Positions 1 to 11,957 are shown, counted from the first letter of the stretch. The stretch: 64,000 nucleotides of DNA from Lonicera japonica (GCA_021464415.1 CM038467.1:29009248-29073247), one strand, 5' to 3'. Translations and numbers: made by a program. The notes: generated by a model from the letters alone, not told the origin.

Positions 1-700
1 ATTCGCCGGAGGTCTTCTCTGCCGTATTATATTTTCTCTCTCTTATTCTTTTATATATCGTCGGGAAGGTAACTAAAGTCTCTTTTAGTAATTAAATAGA
101 TATTTGTATATTAGTTTTATTGTAACTTGTAGAACTATTTTCTAACGGGGCGCTGCCCCGCACCCCGCGACCTGACCGGGCAGGTCGATCCCCGTCCTAG
201 TAAGCGAAGTGGCGACATGGTTGTGGTAGATTCCTAACGCGCTCGAAAAACAGGTTTTCATTAGTTATTTCCAGAAAGCAGTAGAATATCAGTAAAAGCA
301 TCCAAGTTTTCCAACATAGAATAAACATATAAGACCACTAGAGACCGAAAGGGCGGAATGGGTGCTTAACACCTTCCCAAACCGTAATATAGTTCCCGAA
401 CCCTATAGAATCCTGGTTTCGTAGACAAACGTGTAAAGAAAGGCTTATCTGTTTTCTCGTAAAACGTACTGGCGACTCTGAACGAACCCTCTTGCATCTA
501 GAAATAGGATAGAGGGACTCCCGATATGAATTATCAACACATAGAAGCAAATGGAACAACGGAATCCTTTTCGATGTTTCAGACGCCCACCAACGGGAAC
601 GAGAACCCGAGGGTCGCATTTGCGGATTCTCACAACTACCAACTACCAAGTATGTAAACAATACATAAGTTATAAACTATTAAAAGAAACTATGGAATTA
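1..700 (+). mobile_element. Possible relic of a Ty3/gypsy (Tat/Ogre-like) LTR region
   Basis: This stretch is clearly less AT-rich than its surroundings. It holds phrases I associate with the LTR-to-primer-site part of plant Tat/Ogre-type elements: a 'gggtgcttaacaccttccc' stretch near 359-378, then 'cctggtttcgtagac' near 412-426, then 'ctggcgactctg' near 469-480. A GC-rich hairpin (GACCTG/CAGGTC arms) lies near 168-187. No protease, reverse transcriptase or integrase frame is present and no flanking duplication was found; the element probably continues beyond the window start. The assignment rests on remembered motifs only. Confidence 0.35.
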
Positions 701-1079
701 TTATGGCTAAATATTTAAATCATATATTAAGTGTTAGGGCTAAAACTTATAAACGATGAAATTTCAATGTATATCAAGTTTTCAACTAGAAAGTATATAA
801 AGTATAAACAAGTAACTAAATCGAATATATATATAAACGAGATTGGTACCTTGGAATTTCGAGTTTTAGGGTAAGATACGTGGTGGAGAGTGGAGGCGTG
901 GTGGACTAGAGGCAGAATTCTGGAGTGAAAGCGTGGTGGTGGTGGGAAAGAATGGAGAGAGTTGCGAGAGTTTACGGGAGAAAAGTTAAAGAATGAAGAG
1001 GTGATAGCATAGCAGAGAGAGAAACTGAGAGCAAATAATGAGAGAATAAAAGTGAAGTGGGGATATTTCAAAACTTTTT

Positions 1080-1850
1080 TTTTTTAAAACTTCGGTTTGG
1101 TTTGATATAACCGAACCCTCTACCTTTTATATTGTTTTGTACCATTAAAATTTCGATAACCAACATTCAATTACTATTAAAAATTGATTCAATTTAGTTT
1201 GATATTTTTTAGGGTAAAAAACACTAAACCTCCTCAAACTATCATTTTTTGACACTAAACCCTCCATTTTATAAAAATAACTCTAAACCCCCTAAACTAT
1301 TAGATGTTATCACTTAACTTCCAAAATTACATAAATACCCTTGTACAAAGTTGGATTTAGTGTCACTTTTAGAAGATGGGGGGGGGGGGTTTAGTGCAAA
1401 AAAATGATAGTTTAAAGGGGTTTAGTGTTTTTTAGTATCACCTTTGGAAGATGGGGGGTTTAGTACAAAAATTGATAGTTTGAAGGGTTTAGTGTTTTTA
1501 CCCAACTTTGTACAAGGGCATTATGTAATTTTGAGAGTTAAGTGATAACATCTAATAGTTCAGGGAAATTTAGTGTCACTTTTAGAAAATGGGGGGTTTA
1601 ATCCAAAAAGTCATAACTTGAAGGGGTTTAATGTTTTTTACCCTATTTTTTTATTAATTAGTTCAATTTTTTCTAATAAATTTTCAATTTTTCAGTAAAA
1701 CATAAGAGAGTGTAGAAACCGATCCGAACCGAACCGAAATATAGATTTTTTTTCGAATTTTATAATTACAATAGTCCGGTTCAGTCCCAAATTTCACAGA
1801 CCGTTACTATTCGATCCGGTCTTTGGTCTGCCTCAAAAAAATTATTCAAA
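1080..1850. repeat. Diverged GGTTCGG/CCGAACC-rich transposon, split by a nested MITE
   Basis: Both flanks of the nested fold-back element at 1210-1645 carry the 'cggtttggttt' / 'ccgatccgaaccgaaccg' motif that marks the complete hAT-type element at 40490-41252. I read this as an old copy of the same broad type, interrupted by a later insertion. No clean termini are visible. Confidence 0.4.
1210..1645. repeat. Fold-back MITE with TAGGGTAAAAAACACTAAAC ends
   Basis: The left end reads tagggtaaaaaacactaaac and the right end is its near inverse (ttaatgttttttaccctat). The interior repeats 'tttagtgtcacttttagaagatgg' type phrases in both orientations, with a run of G near 1378-1390. No coding frame. 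It is nested in the GGTTCGG-rich repeat. Confidence 0.6.
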
Positions 1851-1904
1851 AATCATACCGGATTGATATATTTATATATAGCTAAGCTATAAAGAGGGAT
1901 TCTC

Positions 1905-2240
1905 TCACTTTAACAAAAAAAAAGGATGGTCATTTAGAGGGGTAAATCGATGAATTTTTTTATGAAAATTTGTAGAGATAATCTATATTATGAGTAGATC
2001 ACTTCCACCAAATTTCAAAAAAAGTTTCAACCTATAACTAGGTGAGATGATCATCAAAAATTTTAACGATCGAAAATGTACATATATATCAATTTTTCAA
2101 AACACCCACTTATAGGTGGGTGGAATTTTTCTATGAATTTTTGTGGAGGTAATCTACTCATTATACAAATTATTTCTACAAATTTTCATAAAAAATTCAT
2201 CAATTTATCCCTCTAAATACTCATTCCTTCTTTTTATTAA
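1905..2240. repeat. Fold-back element, 'gatgaatttttttatgaaa' family, copy 1
   Basis: The left arm (about 1935-2000: 'ttagaggggtaaatcgatg' onward) is mirrored by the right arm (about 2145-2220, ending 'catcaatttatccctctaa'). This gives a long hairpin with a spacer that includes a short perfect inverted repeat, cacccacttataggtgggtg. Related copies lie at 11100-11430, 39425-39805 and 46650-46885. Confidence 0.6.
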
Positions 2241-2330
2241 AATAAAAAAAATCCTTCTTTATATCTTAACTCTATTTATTATATATATATATATATTTTT
2301 AAATATACGGAGTATATACTTCATTTACTT

Positions 2331-2627
2331 TTGTGTAACCTAACTAATAAACCTAATAACAGTTCGCCCTCTTCTCTCCTCTCTCCTCTGTCATCTTCAT
2401 CGTCTTTCTGCCCTCTCCGACTTCGTCACTCTGCCATCACTCTCCGTCTCTCCCATCTTCACTTTCCCCAGTCCACTCTCTCATCCTCACTCTCCCCTCT
2501 CCCATCACTCTCCGTCTCTCCTCCCATCACTCTCTCATCCCCACAGCCGCCCCCTCACTCTCACTCTCACAATCACAGACTCACAGCTCCTCTCTCTCTC
2601 CACGAGGATCAAGCCACCGTTTAGCAA
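2331..2627 (+). other. CT-rich, leader-like stretch
   Basis: About 290 bases made almost only of CTCTC, CATCACTCTC and TCTCC phrases, of the kind found in plant 5' untranslated leaders. It runs directly into the possible small coding unit at 2628. The open frame across it (66% Ser/Pro/Leu) is an artefact of the repeat composition. Confidence 0.3.
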
Positions 2628-3054
2628 ATGAGTTATTCTTCCCATTCCACATCCCCATCGAAGCTGGTAACACCTCTCTCTCTCTCTCTTAAATCCTCTC
2701 GTGTATGTTTGATTTGTAGTCTCCCTCTCCTAGATCCTTATATATATATAGACGTATATATGCATGAATTTTGGCAGTAAGAATGGCCGAATGGGAGAAT
2801 ATATATATATAGTAGTAGCCAATTTGGGGATTTAGCAGTAGATATGTTATGGATATTCAATATATATATGTTAATCAGAACAATTAGTCATGAATATCAC
2901 CATTCTTAATTTACAGTTTCCTACGGCTCAAAGAAAGAAGAAAAAGAAGAAATGGGTTCAACAAATTTATTATAAGAGCCAGTACCTCACTTCGCTGTTT
3001 ATGATTTTTTTTTTTGTAAAAATCTTCAATTTAGTTTGTTTTGCACACATATAA
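2628..3054 (+). CDS. Possible two-exon small protein (58 aa), unrecognised
   Basis: A speculative model: exon 1 at 2628-2666 (ATG, donor GTAAC) and exon 2 at 2917-3054 (acceptor TTACAG). Joined in frame they give a 58-residue protein with a Ser-rich start, a Lys-rich patch (QRKKKKKKW) and a hydrophobic tail ending CFAHI. In its favour are a CT-rich leader just upstream and usable splice sites. Against it, the tail reads through a T-run and the product is like nothing I know. It could also be the 5' piece of a lost gene or a noncoding transcript. Confidence 0.18.
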
Positions 3055-3429
3055 ATAACGAAAATTGAAATCACAAGAAGGTTTGTTAGTCGTAAGTTTG
3101 CAACAGAGGAAATTTGGGCATTTGGCAGATTTTGCTTTAAGAGAATTTGGGCATTATGGCCCTTTTTGGGCTTTCTTTTCTTTTCTTTCTTTCTTTTTTT
3201 TTTTTTGTACACAAAGCCATTATTCTGTTTTGTATATAAGTCAATATTCTTTGTGAATTTTTTTTCCCTACAGACAGCAATACAACAGTGCTTTATATAT
3301 TTTAGTAGATAGTGTGAATATGGGCTTTGTTTGAATGGGCTGAATTGTTTTGAAAAATGAGCATTGACAAATAGCTTAACATATATATACATAGATCATT
3401 GAAAATGGGATAAATAGGTGTAAAAAAAA

Positions 3430-3640
3430 TAAATTAAGCCTAAATAAAATGAGCCCATTAAAAAGGCCCAGACCGGTTGGACTGATCGAACCTGGACCGT
3501 TTAAACTGCTCCGGTCTGGTCCGGTCTTAGGTGATAATTCGGTCTGGTCCGGTCTAGAATATTATAGGACCGAAGTTACCGGTCCGGTCCAAACACATGG
3601 TGAACGGTCCGGATAACCGGACTGTGCACACCCCTAGTAA
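3430..3640. repeat. GGTCCGG-rich transposon end
   Basis: Dense 'ggtctggtccggtct' and 'accggtccggtcc' phrases end in gtgcacacccctag, the inverse of the TAGGGGTG terminus of the hAT-type elements at 40490 and 63706. The left end could not be placed, so this is probably a partial or diverged member. Confidence 0.4.
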
Positions 3641-3660
3641 AACATGCCGGCCACCCAAAT

Positions 3661-4030
3661 ATGGTATTTTTTACTCAAAAATGGGCTACCCAAACGAGTT
3701 GGTATAGCGCGCCGACCCATATCCACTTTGATGAACCCTTTCCTTCCATCTCCCTGACCTCTCGCCACCTCCAAAACCCTAATACCCTCACAATTCACCG
3801 GAGTCCTTCAACCGTTACCGATCATAGCCACCGCCACAGTCAACTTCCCTTTCATTCTCATTAACACTACACAGGTCCTTTGGTATTGCAGGTACTCTTT
3901 GAACCCCTTCAACATTCTCCACTCACATGTTTACTCCATTTCATTTCTGCAACATTTCAACTTCTTTTACATTTTTAGGTGCAAAATCGATGAAGAATTC
4001 ACATAGATATCAGTGAGAGCTGTTATTGGT
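3661..4030 (+). promoter_or_regulatory. Probable 5' leader of the GTPase gene, with intron and short uORF
   Basis: A usable donor (attgcag|gtactc) and acceptor (tttttag|gtgcaa) define a likely leader intron at 3892-3978. Just after it, an 8-codon upstream frame (3990-4016, ending TGA) precedes the main ATG at 4031. The transcription start cannot be read from sequence; the stretch from about 3700 has the C- and T-rich makeup of a leader. Confidence 0.4.
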
Positions 4031-7000
4031 ATGTCTCATTCATGGATTCGAGCTCTTTCGACCCCAAAATGTCATCGCCATGGCTTTGGAATCCTCTCTA
4101 CAACTTTTAATTTATCCAATTACATCAACAACTCAACGGCCAAATTATATTACAACAGAATCCCCTTCGTTACCGCTCCAAACTCCACTGGCGTTATATC
4201 AAAACTCGGTAATCCTAATGTTTATATAGACTCCCTTTGATAAAAAGTTCAAAAATTGGTTGAAAATACTATTATCTTTTATGATAAGTTTGAAGAAAGC
4301 GATTTGATTGATTTGGCGAGATGTTCTCCATCTCTTTTTCCGACTTCTCACAAAAATTAATAGCGTTTTAAATCATTGTCCATTTTTTGAATCAAACGCA
4401 CCTATAGAGATCAATATGTATGTAATTATATTTTAGTTTAAGGGTTTTCAGTGTTTTTAATATTTATTTGATAATGTTTTGTATCTGCTCTAGGATCATT
4501 ATATGATAGTATTGGAATTAATGGCGTTAGAGTGAAGAGTTCCAGTTTCAATTACTGCACAATACAGTCGTACACGTGTAGTTGTATATTTCAAAGCAAG
4601 AGTGGGTTTTGCACGGATTCGCCCCAGGATGGTTTAAGTGATGACGCAAACAATTTGTGTGTTGGTCTTGATGATGTTTCCTTTACTGCTAAATCCAAAT
4701 TAAAGGTTAAGAAAGCAAAGCCCGTGGATTTTAGTGAAGTTGATGCAAAGCTGCTTCCAACTGTACTTCTCCTCGGGCGGCCGAATGTTGGCAAATCTGC
4801 ATTGTTCAATCGGTAAGGTTTAATTCACCATCTTGGTTTTCTATAGATCCACCTCAATTGCACACCTATATTAATCTTAGGCCGTGTTTGGTTCGTTCAA
4901 AAATAAATGCAGTGGAAATTGTTTGGTTCTTTCAAAACTCAATGCAGTGGAAACTGTTTGCTATGTGAAGAGCTTTTGATACAAATGAATGTTTTGTGCT
5001 TGTTTGGTCAGCATCAGAAAATATGAAAATCAGTTTTACTACTTACTGGTGTGCAATTGGTTTACGTAAAAATGTGGAAAACAATGTAAAAGTAAATCAC
5101 AATCTTTTCATTTACAATGTCAATCAAACACACATTTTCATTGCAAACTGAACCCTCCCGCAGTATTTACAGATAATCAAACTGAGGTGGTGATTTTATT
5201 ATGGTATGTAAATGCTATGTAATTGTCAGGTTGTTTTGTTGTGTAATAGATTGATTCGGCGAAGGGAGGCTCTTGTGTACAACACTCCGAATGATCATGT
5301 TACTAGAGACATACGAGAAGGGATTGCCAAATTGAGTGATTTGCGGTTTAGGGTGTTGGATTCGGCTGGCTTAGAGGCCGAGGCTTCTTCTGAATCTGTT
5401 CTTGGCAGAACTGCAGAAATGACTGGAAATGTGTTGAGAAGGTCTCAGTTTGCACTCTTCCTCATCGATGCCAGGTTAGTTTTATTGAATTTCGTGCAGT
5501 GTATTTTGTTTTGCAATACCCATATAAATGTCCAAGAACTTTATGTTGAGGAACATATACAAAATTAAAGAAGTAAATGGAAACTATGATGATTATTAGT
5601 TATGTTAAATTACTTTGAGATGTAGTAGATATGCATGGTGATGGCATAGGTAGAAGAAGCAAGGTACTTATAGTCATATTTTATGGAACTCTGTTTTTCC
5701 TTAGTGATTTGTGAATTTGCAGATAAAAACTGGAATTTGTTCTTTGTATTTGGGATGCTTTAGAATTTGCTCAAAGCATTTCAAAACATTTTGTATTTAG
5801 GTGATATTAGCAAGTCAAATATGATTTATATCTAAGTTGACAATGTTCTATAAGCTAAGAAGCAGAGGTACAAGTATGCTCTACGGATACGCCAATGTGG
5901 ATTTTTCGAGAAAAGTAGGATACGGATACGTTTGGGGATTCGATAAATATTTTATGAGTTTGTACAATTGTACATAAAACAATGACGACAGTGTATTATA
6001 GTGAGCATTATTATTATAAATTTGTAGGTAGCCTAAGTGCAACCTCTTAGTTGTTTCGCTATTGCAAAAATGAACTTGTGAGAAATACTTTGATATTTGG
6101 AACACTTGATGATCCCATGATATTATTTCCTTCTTGATAAGTATAGAAGTCTTATAATGTCTTATGTTGGCCTTCCATAATATTTAAAAGTACTCCCTCC
6201 GTCCCAATTTAATTGTCCACTATTCCATTTATAGCTGTCCCAAAATAATTGTCCACTTTCTACATTTGGCATGTCATTAATTACAACAATTTTTTTATTT
6301 CCAATATTACCCTTTAAGCTCCCCCCACTTTCTTTATTTTGGGTCCCGCCACCTTTTTTTATTGGAAGAAAAGTAAAGGACATTTTTGGAAATAAGTATT
6401 TTCTCTTGAAGTAATTATTATGTCTCCTTAATTTTTAGTTTTTCAAAGTGTGACAATTAAATTGGGACAGAGGGAGTACAAATTTGGCCCTTTTGAAATT
6501 TAAATGGCTGGAATCGGAAATGAGAGCTTCAACGCGCCACAGCCACTACGTTGACTCTTTCTATGCAATTATGAACTCCACGCTAAAAAAACAACACTTT
6601 TGTTTGACAATAGCGACGAAGTCCTTGGATGACCCCCCGTTCTTTGCCTCAGCCTGGGAAGTGGATAATTAACCAAGTTAAGTGTTAATTGTGTGCATTC
6701 CGTTTCCTAGAATACTGCTACCAGATTTCCAGCCTAATATCAGATCATCAATTCCAATTCGGGTAGGGTTACTCGAATTCAATTCGAAATTGCTCCTAAA
6801 TCAATAGGTCAATAGGAAAGGATACAATCTTCATTGCGGCTTAGAATTCAACAACTGCAGCTTCAACTCAATAGACTACAACTTATTCAATACACTCCTA
6901 GTTTGCTCAGCAAGCCAGTAGTAGGGGAGCTATATTTGGTTCAAAATTACATATCATCCTCTAAATATATCCTGAGCGTATCCCTGTGTATTTGAATTTC

Positions 7001-10000
7001 AAAAAGTAAGAAAATCAGGACACTCGAACATGCTTATCCGATATTTATTGAAGTGTAGCAAAAGCATATCCTATCCGATATGCATCAGATACGGATTTTT
7101 GGTCCTCTGAGAAGTATTCGTGCTTCATTCTCTACAAGTCTCTCAACCTCATAGTATGTCATATATATGGGTAGACACTAGCTTGCGACTATGCGTCAAT
7201 TGCCATTCTATGTTCATATCTAGTGCTGAGATTTTACTTAATTTCATTGCCATATGTTGTAACTAGAGATGGACTGCAGCCCATGGACTTGGATGTTGGT
7301 AAGTGGATGCGCAAACATGCACCTGGGATCAAGACTATTGTGGTCATGAATAAAGCAGAATCACTTCATGATGGTGCTTCCTCTCTTGCTGGCGTTGCTG
7401 GTGAAGCCCACATGTTAGGGTTTGGGGATCCTATTGCTTTGTCTGCTGAGACTGGACTTGGTATGACCGAACTTTATGAGGCTCTTAGGCCGCTACTTGA
7501 GGACTATATGCTTAATGCATCAGATGGTATGATAACTTAATTCTCAAAATCTTGTTTTGTCATATCATACTCCGATAGTCATTCTTTTCATGCTTGATAA
7601 ATTCCTTAGATGTAGCTTTGTGATTTTCTCCGACTCCTTCCTCTCTCTCTATATACATGTGTTTCATAATATTTGGTTAATATAGTTCTCAAGGGCAATG
7701 AACATTGATTGTACGCAGAAAATTCAGATGAAGGTATAGACGAAGTTAATCAGGAGAGTAGGGAGGATGAGGATTCAAAGTCTCCATTACAGTTGGCAAT
7801 TGTAGGACGTCCCAACGTTGGAAAGTCAACCTTGCTGAATGCATTATTACAAGAAGAACGAGTTTTGGTGGGGCCAGAAGCCGGACTTACTAGAGATTCC
7901 GTTAGAGCTCAGTTCGAATATCAAGGGAGAACTATATTCATGGTAAATATAGGTTTCTCATATATATATATGCCTATTCTTCTCTAATTAGTACTTTCTA
8001 AATTTAGGGTTCTTTTGTCTTTGCTCCCTATTTTTAATGTGAAATTAGGACCACCCCCCAAAGATTTCATAATTGTTTTGACTTTGCTTCCCCTGCATGC
8101 GGAATCTCAAAGTATTACGTACAAGTAGGGGGCAATGTCTAATTCTTAAACACAATCCTTTGACCCTGTTTTTTATGTAATTCTTTGAGATTTCCTTGCA
8201 TATAGGGGCCAAAGCCTAATTTTATGAAAATTAGGGGGGCGGTATAATTTCGCATATAAAATGGGGGGCAAAGTTTAAAAAACCCTTAATTTATCATGTA
8301 GACTTGGAGGAGCCAAAATAAAATGCTTCATGCAAGCAAGATTCTTGAACTCCTTGATTGCGCATTTGAACTCCTTGATCTCTAAATTATAAGTGGTTAT
8401 TGGGGTTTATTTTCATTTTTATTCTTTCAGGTAGACACTGCAGGTTGGTTGCAGAGAACAAAACGGGATAAAGGACCATCATCCTTAAGCATTATGCAAT
8501 CACGGAAAAACCTTATGAGGGCTCATGTAGTTGCTTTAGTTCTTGATGGCGAAGAGGTGTGTTTTATATATCAATTGTTAAATAGCATTTTAATGACAAC
8601 ACGAATATGCAATGAACTAAGTGCAACTGTCTATAAATTTATGCCAAGATGCTTATGGGTATAAAATTTATGTCCTTTCAAAGTCGTTCTTGATCTGTTT
8701 GAGATTTGGAATCTCACATTGGCAAGCTCTAGAGCTTGTGTAATTACATTAGGGCTTCTTTGATGTCCCCTTGAGTTTAATAAGTTGCTGGTTCTATCCC
8801 CCTTTTTGGGCCGACTTTGTCCCCTGTTCTTAATGCTAAGTCAGTGGGTTAGAGTCAAGCATAAACAGGTCCGGGTTCGAGTCAGACACAACTAACGCGT
8901 TTAATAAATGGGTCATGTTCGGGTTGGTAAATCTGCCACAACTTACCAGAAAATGACCTGCAAACGTCACGTTTAGACGTAATGTTAGATAGGCTATGCA
9001 TAACCCATTGTTGATCATGCAGTTGTATTGATTCTTATTACCTATTTAACACAACACAACCTGCTTATTAAATAGGCTAATCGTGTTGTGTGGTGTAAAC
9101 TGTATATTAAACAGGTTGTGTTCGAGTTAATACAAATAAGTAAATAACACTATTAACAGAACAGGTTGTGTTCAGGTTGACAGTAATACTGTTATACATG
9201 TGTCTCGACACGACCAGTAAACCATAATTGCCAGCCCTTATTTTTGGTGCACACATTTTTTTTTTAATTGTAGTCCTATTTGTAGTAATATTAGCTGCCT
9301 GTAACTATTCATGGCCGAAAATCTAATTCTTTTTTTCGCTAATGCGTATCATTTTTGTGACGCCTAGATAGCACAAGCTAGGAGGAGCTTGAAACACGAT
9401 GAAGTGGTAATAGCGAGGAGAGCAGTGGAAGAAGGTAGAGGTTTGGTTGTGATTGTGAACAAGATGGATCTTCTAAAAGGGAAACAAAATGAGCGTGTTG
9501 TCAATGCTGTTCCTCAAGAAATTCAGACAGTTATACCCCAGGTTTAAGATTCTTTGAACTCCCTACATATTCTTCAACCATAGACATTTGAGCTTGAAGT
9601 ACATCATCAATCACAAATGATATGATTCTCACATTAAAAATACTAAAAGTGATAGTTTGTCGTGATCTCATAATGTTAGGAATTCTAATGATGTTCCTCA
9701 TGATAACTATTATACATTTTCCTTTCTGATACAAGCCATAATTTTATAGCCACCACCTGAGGGTGGACACAACAAATTTTTGATACAAGTGATAGTTCTT
9801 TAACCACCACCGCAAAGGGTGGAGACAACCACCGCCGCCACCAAGGTTCGATGCGCCAAAGGGCCAATAACCACATCCACATGGATTGAACCCACAACCT
9901 CCTTGTTATGAGGACAAGGAGTACGCCAATATGCTACAAGGCCAATGGCATGATGAACTACTACTATTATGCTAGGTGCATGGGTGTAACATTGGTGTTT

Positions 10001-11957
10001 AGAGAGCTGCACTGCAGAGTTTTGTGTGCCACTATGTATCGGTAGTACAGTTAGGTGCATCGGTGAAACCCCTGCCTTTGGAGAGATGCACCGCAGAGTT
10101 TTGTGTGCCATTATGTATCTGCGGTTTATTCGTCTTTAGCAGGCATTTTCCACCTATGAGATTTTGTCCTTTTTTTCCATAAACCTGTAAGTTGGGCATG
10201 TGTAGGGGTACTTCACTTTTTTTCCAACTTTGAGGGAGTTCTATGAGATTTTACGGGTGTAAAGGTCTTTTTGATATAAGCATGCCGTAAATTCGAGTTT
10301 GACTTGCATGGTTTTTTGAAACTTGGTACTTCTTAGATTAGATCTATATTGAGAGATCATTGAGATCTTACTCTAAATGGGGTATCTAAAAACAGCATGG
10401 CCTTGGGAATTGGAGGGCCTAAATGCGCCGTAGGCGATTATCCGGGTGCTCTAAGAGGCTTTGCTAGCCCAAGATACCAAAAAAGAGGACATTTTCGCCT
10501 TACTGAAAGGGATATTTTCTAGCTGCAACCGTAACATCTTGCTCACATGTGATTTAAATTTCACAGAAAAATGTTACACCATTTCCATTTCTTCATCCCA
10601 CATATTTATACTATTAAACAATAATCAACATAACTGACACCAATTATTGAACAGGTGACAGGAATACCTGTTGTATTTGTCTCCGCATTGGAGGGAAGGG
10701 GTCGAATAGCTGTGATGCGTCAAATCATTGAGACGTATGAGAAATGGTGTTTAAGGTTGCCCACAGCTCGTCTTAACCGGTGGCTGCACAAGGTTAGTAT
10801 GCTGATATTTCTCATCACTTGACCAAGTTTATTTGATATATATACACCTAGTGTAAGGAAACATGGTATAACCGATCGGCCAGTGTGAAGCTTGATGTGG
10901 GTGCCACCCGTTTTTAAAGGGCGGCAATGTTGCATATGCCCATGTGCTAGCACCTAAGTGATGACCAGCATTGGTCCAGTACTACTGTCTATGGTCCTTC
11001 AGCGTTTTTATATTTTCTTACTAAATGAAACGCTTTTCGTGATGGAACACTCTTCCTCTCTCTCTCTCTATATATATATATAAACACAAACCTAGGCTCT
11101 AATGAGGGATTCATTTTCTTGAACAAAAAGAAGCGATCTAGAGATTACCAAATTTCGTCAAAAATTCAATATAGCGGTGGGCGTACTGAAAAATTGATAT
11201 ATATATATATATATATATATGTGGTGTGTGTGCGCGAATTTTCAGCCTCTGAAATCTTTGATGATCATCTCACCCACTTTTAGATTGGATTCTTTGGTGA
11301 AATTTGGTCGAGGTGATCATCTTAAACAATCTCTACAAATTTTCGAAAATATAAAAGAAAAAAGGTTGATTTATTTACACTTTTAAATGGACATCCCCTT
11401 CTTTTTGTTAAAAATAAGAAATCCCTCTTTGGAGCCTAGCTGTATATGTGTATATATATATTTCTCAGTTCTCACTCTCTTGAGCTCTTTTGGTACAGCG
11501 TGTGTATCACTAGTTGTGGAATGCCACCAAGTGGTACTTTGTATGCCCTCTATACACACTCTCACACACGCGCATAAATACACAGACTGAACAACCGTCT
11601 CTGTTCAATCAGGTTATGAGCAGGCATTCGTGGAAAGATCAGGCCTCTCAACCCAAGATCAAGTACTTCACTCAAGTGAAAGCCCGGCCACCTACATTCG
11701 TTGCCTTTGTCAGTGGGAAGAAGCAACTCTCGGACACGGAACTGAGGTTCTTAATACGATCATTAAAGGAAGACTTTGATTTGGCCGGCATTCCAGTGCG
11801 GATAATGCAACGGACTGTTACAAAAAGCACCACTGGGATTAGTAATTCCAATAGGAAGAGCAGCCACTCTGTAAAAAGAGTGTCTGAACGTCCTGTCTCA
11901 GACAAGAGAACTATTCTCGTCGAAGCAGCAACAGTTGAAGCTAATACAAAGATCTGA
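4031..11957 (+). CDS. Der/EngA-type double GTPase, probably organellar (662 aa, 9 exons)
   Basis: Ribosome-assembly GTPase of the Der (EngA) family. Exons: 4031-4208, 4494-4812, 5250-5474, 7267-7526, 7719-7942, 8431-8556, 9368-9541, 10655-10792, 11613-11957; all junctions keep frame (1989 nt). The first ~110 residues are Ser/basic and unlike bacterial Der, so a presequence is likely. G domain 1 has GRPNVGKS at 154-161, TRD at 184-186, DSAG at 203-206 (usually DTAG) and NKAE at 269-272 (usually NKxD). After an acidic linker (about 329-350), G domain 2 is canonical: GRPNVGKST 357-365, DTAGW 404-408, NKMD 475-478. A C-terminal KH-like domain follows (about 548-630), then a basic Ser-rich tail. 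From memory it matches the Arabidopsis At5g39960 type better than plastid DER (At3g12080). The start was chosen as the first in-frame ATG before the basic N-terminus. Confidence 0.93.
4860..5150. repeat. Possible MITE in GTPase intron 2
   Basis: Starts with 'aggccgtgtttggttcgttc', a typical plant MITE terminus, and ends near 'caatcaaacacacatttt'. The interior repeats 'caatgcagtggaaa' twice. The termini pair only loosely and no target duplication was resolved. Confidence 0.3.
6193..6476. mobile_element. Stowaway (Tc1/mariner-type) MITE
   Basis: Termini CTCCCTCCGTCCCAATTTAA and its inverse (aattgggacagagggag) face each other, flanked by TA on both sides (6191-6192 and 6477-6478). The length of 284 bp with a TA target is diagnostic of Stowaway. 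It lies in intron 3 of the GTPase gene. Similar 'tacggatacg' phrases flank it at 5880-5940 and 7030-7100 and may be the ends of an older host element. Confidence 0.9.
8007..8290. repeat. Fold-back MITE, 'tttgtctttgctccc' family, copy 1
   Basis: The left end 'gggttcttttgtctttgct' is mirrored by the right end 'gggggcaaagtttaaaaaaccct'. The interior has paired 'gcatgcggaatctcaaag' and 'ctttgagatttccttgcat' arms. It sits in GTPase intron 5. A second copy is at 54870-55165 in the nuclease gene and a partial one at 8753-8840. Confidence 0.6.
8753..8840. repeat. Partial copy of the 'tttgtctttgctccc' MITE
   Basis: 'agggcttctttgatgtcccc' and 'gactttgtcccctgttcttaatgc' match one end of the element at 54870. 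The rest appears to have been replaced by the repeat that begins near 8855. Confidence 0.4.
8855..9240. repeat. 'GTTCGGGTT/CGACACGA' repeat, MITE-like
   Basis: Contains recurring 'gtgttcgggttg', 'ttaataaatgggtc' and 'gacacgacc' phrases in both orientations, a pattern I know from common plant MITEs with TAAGGGCTGGCAAT ends. The right end here is 'attgccagccctta' (about 9228-9241). The left end is unclear. It lies in GTPase intron 6. Confidence 0.45.
9710..9948 (-). mobile_element. tRNA-derived SINE
   Basis: Read on the minus strand, the head has a perfect A box TAGCATATTGG (9936-9926) and a B box GGTTCAATCC (9892-9883). Between them is CTCATAA, the anticodon loop of tRNA-Met, so the head is tRNA-like, probably Met-derived. 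The body holds two diverged copies of a 'gtccaccct..gtggtgg..cttgtatca' segment. A probable target duplication, TAGTT(C)ATCATG, flanks it (9699-9709 and 9949-9960, one base different). It lies in GTPase intron 7. Confidence 0.55.
9974..10131. repeat. Direct repeat of 79 bp, two units
   Basis: 'aggtgcat.ggtg.aac' begins at 9974 and again at 10053. Each unit ends with 'gcagagttttgtgtgcca.tatgtatc', with a handful of mismatches. No coding frame; it lies next to the SINE in GTPase intron 7. Confidence 0.6.
11100..11430. repeat. Fold-back element, 'gatgaatttttttatgaaa' family, copy 2
   Basis: Starts 'taatgagggattcattttct' and ends with the inverse, 'aataagaaatccctctttgg'. It has the family's 'gatgatcatctcacccactt' and 'aggtgatcatctt' core phrases. 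A TA microsatellite (about 11198-11220) splits the centre. It lies in GTPase intron 8. Confidence 0.55.

Noticed and set aside
338..661. Minus-strand frame of 107 codons.
   Set aside because: It runs antisense across LTR-like sequence and encodes nothing recognisable.
727..1071. Minus-strand frame of 114 codons whose start looks like a signal peptide (MKYPHFTFILSLFALSFSLC).
   Set aside because: The rest is Ser/His/Ile-rich without any known motif, the region is flanked by repeats, no splice partners or leader are visible, and hydrophobic starts arise easily from this composition.
2331..2624. Plus-strand frame of 97 codons, Ser/Pro/Leu-rich.
   Set aside because: It is a direct product of CTCTC-type simple sequence; codon content is explained by base composition.
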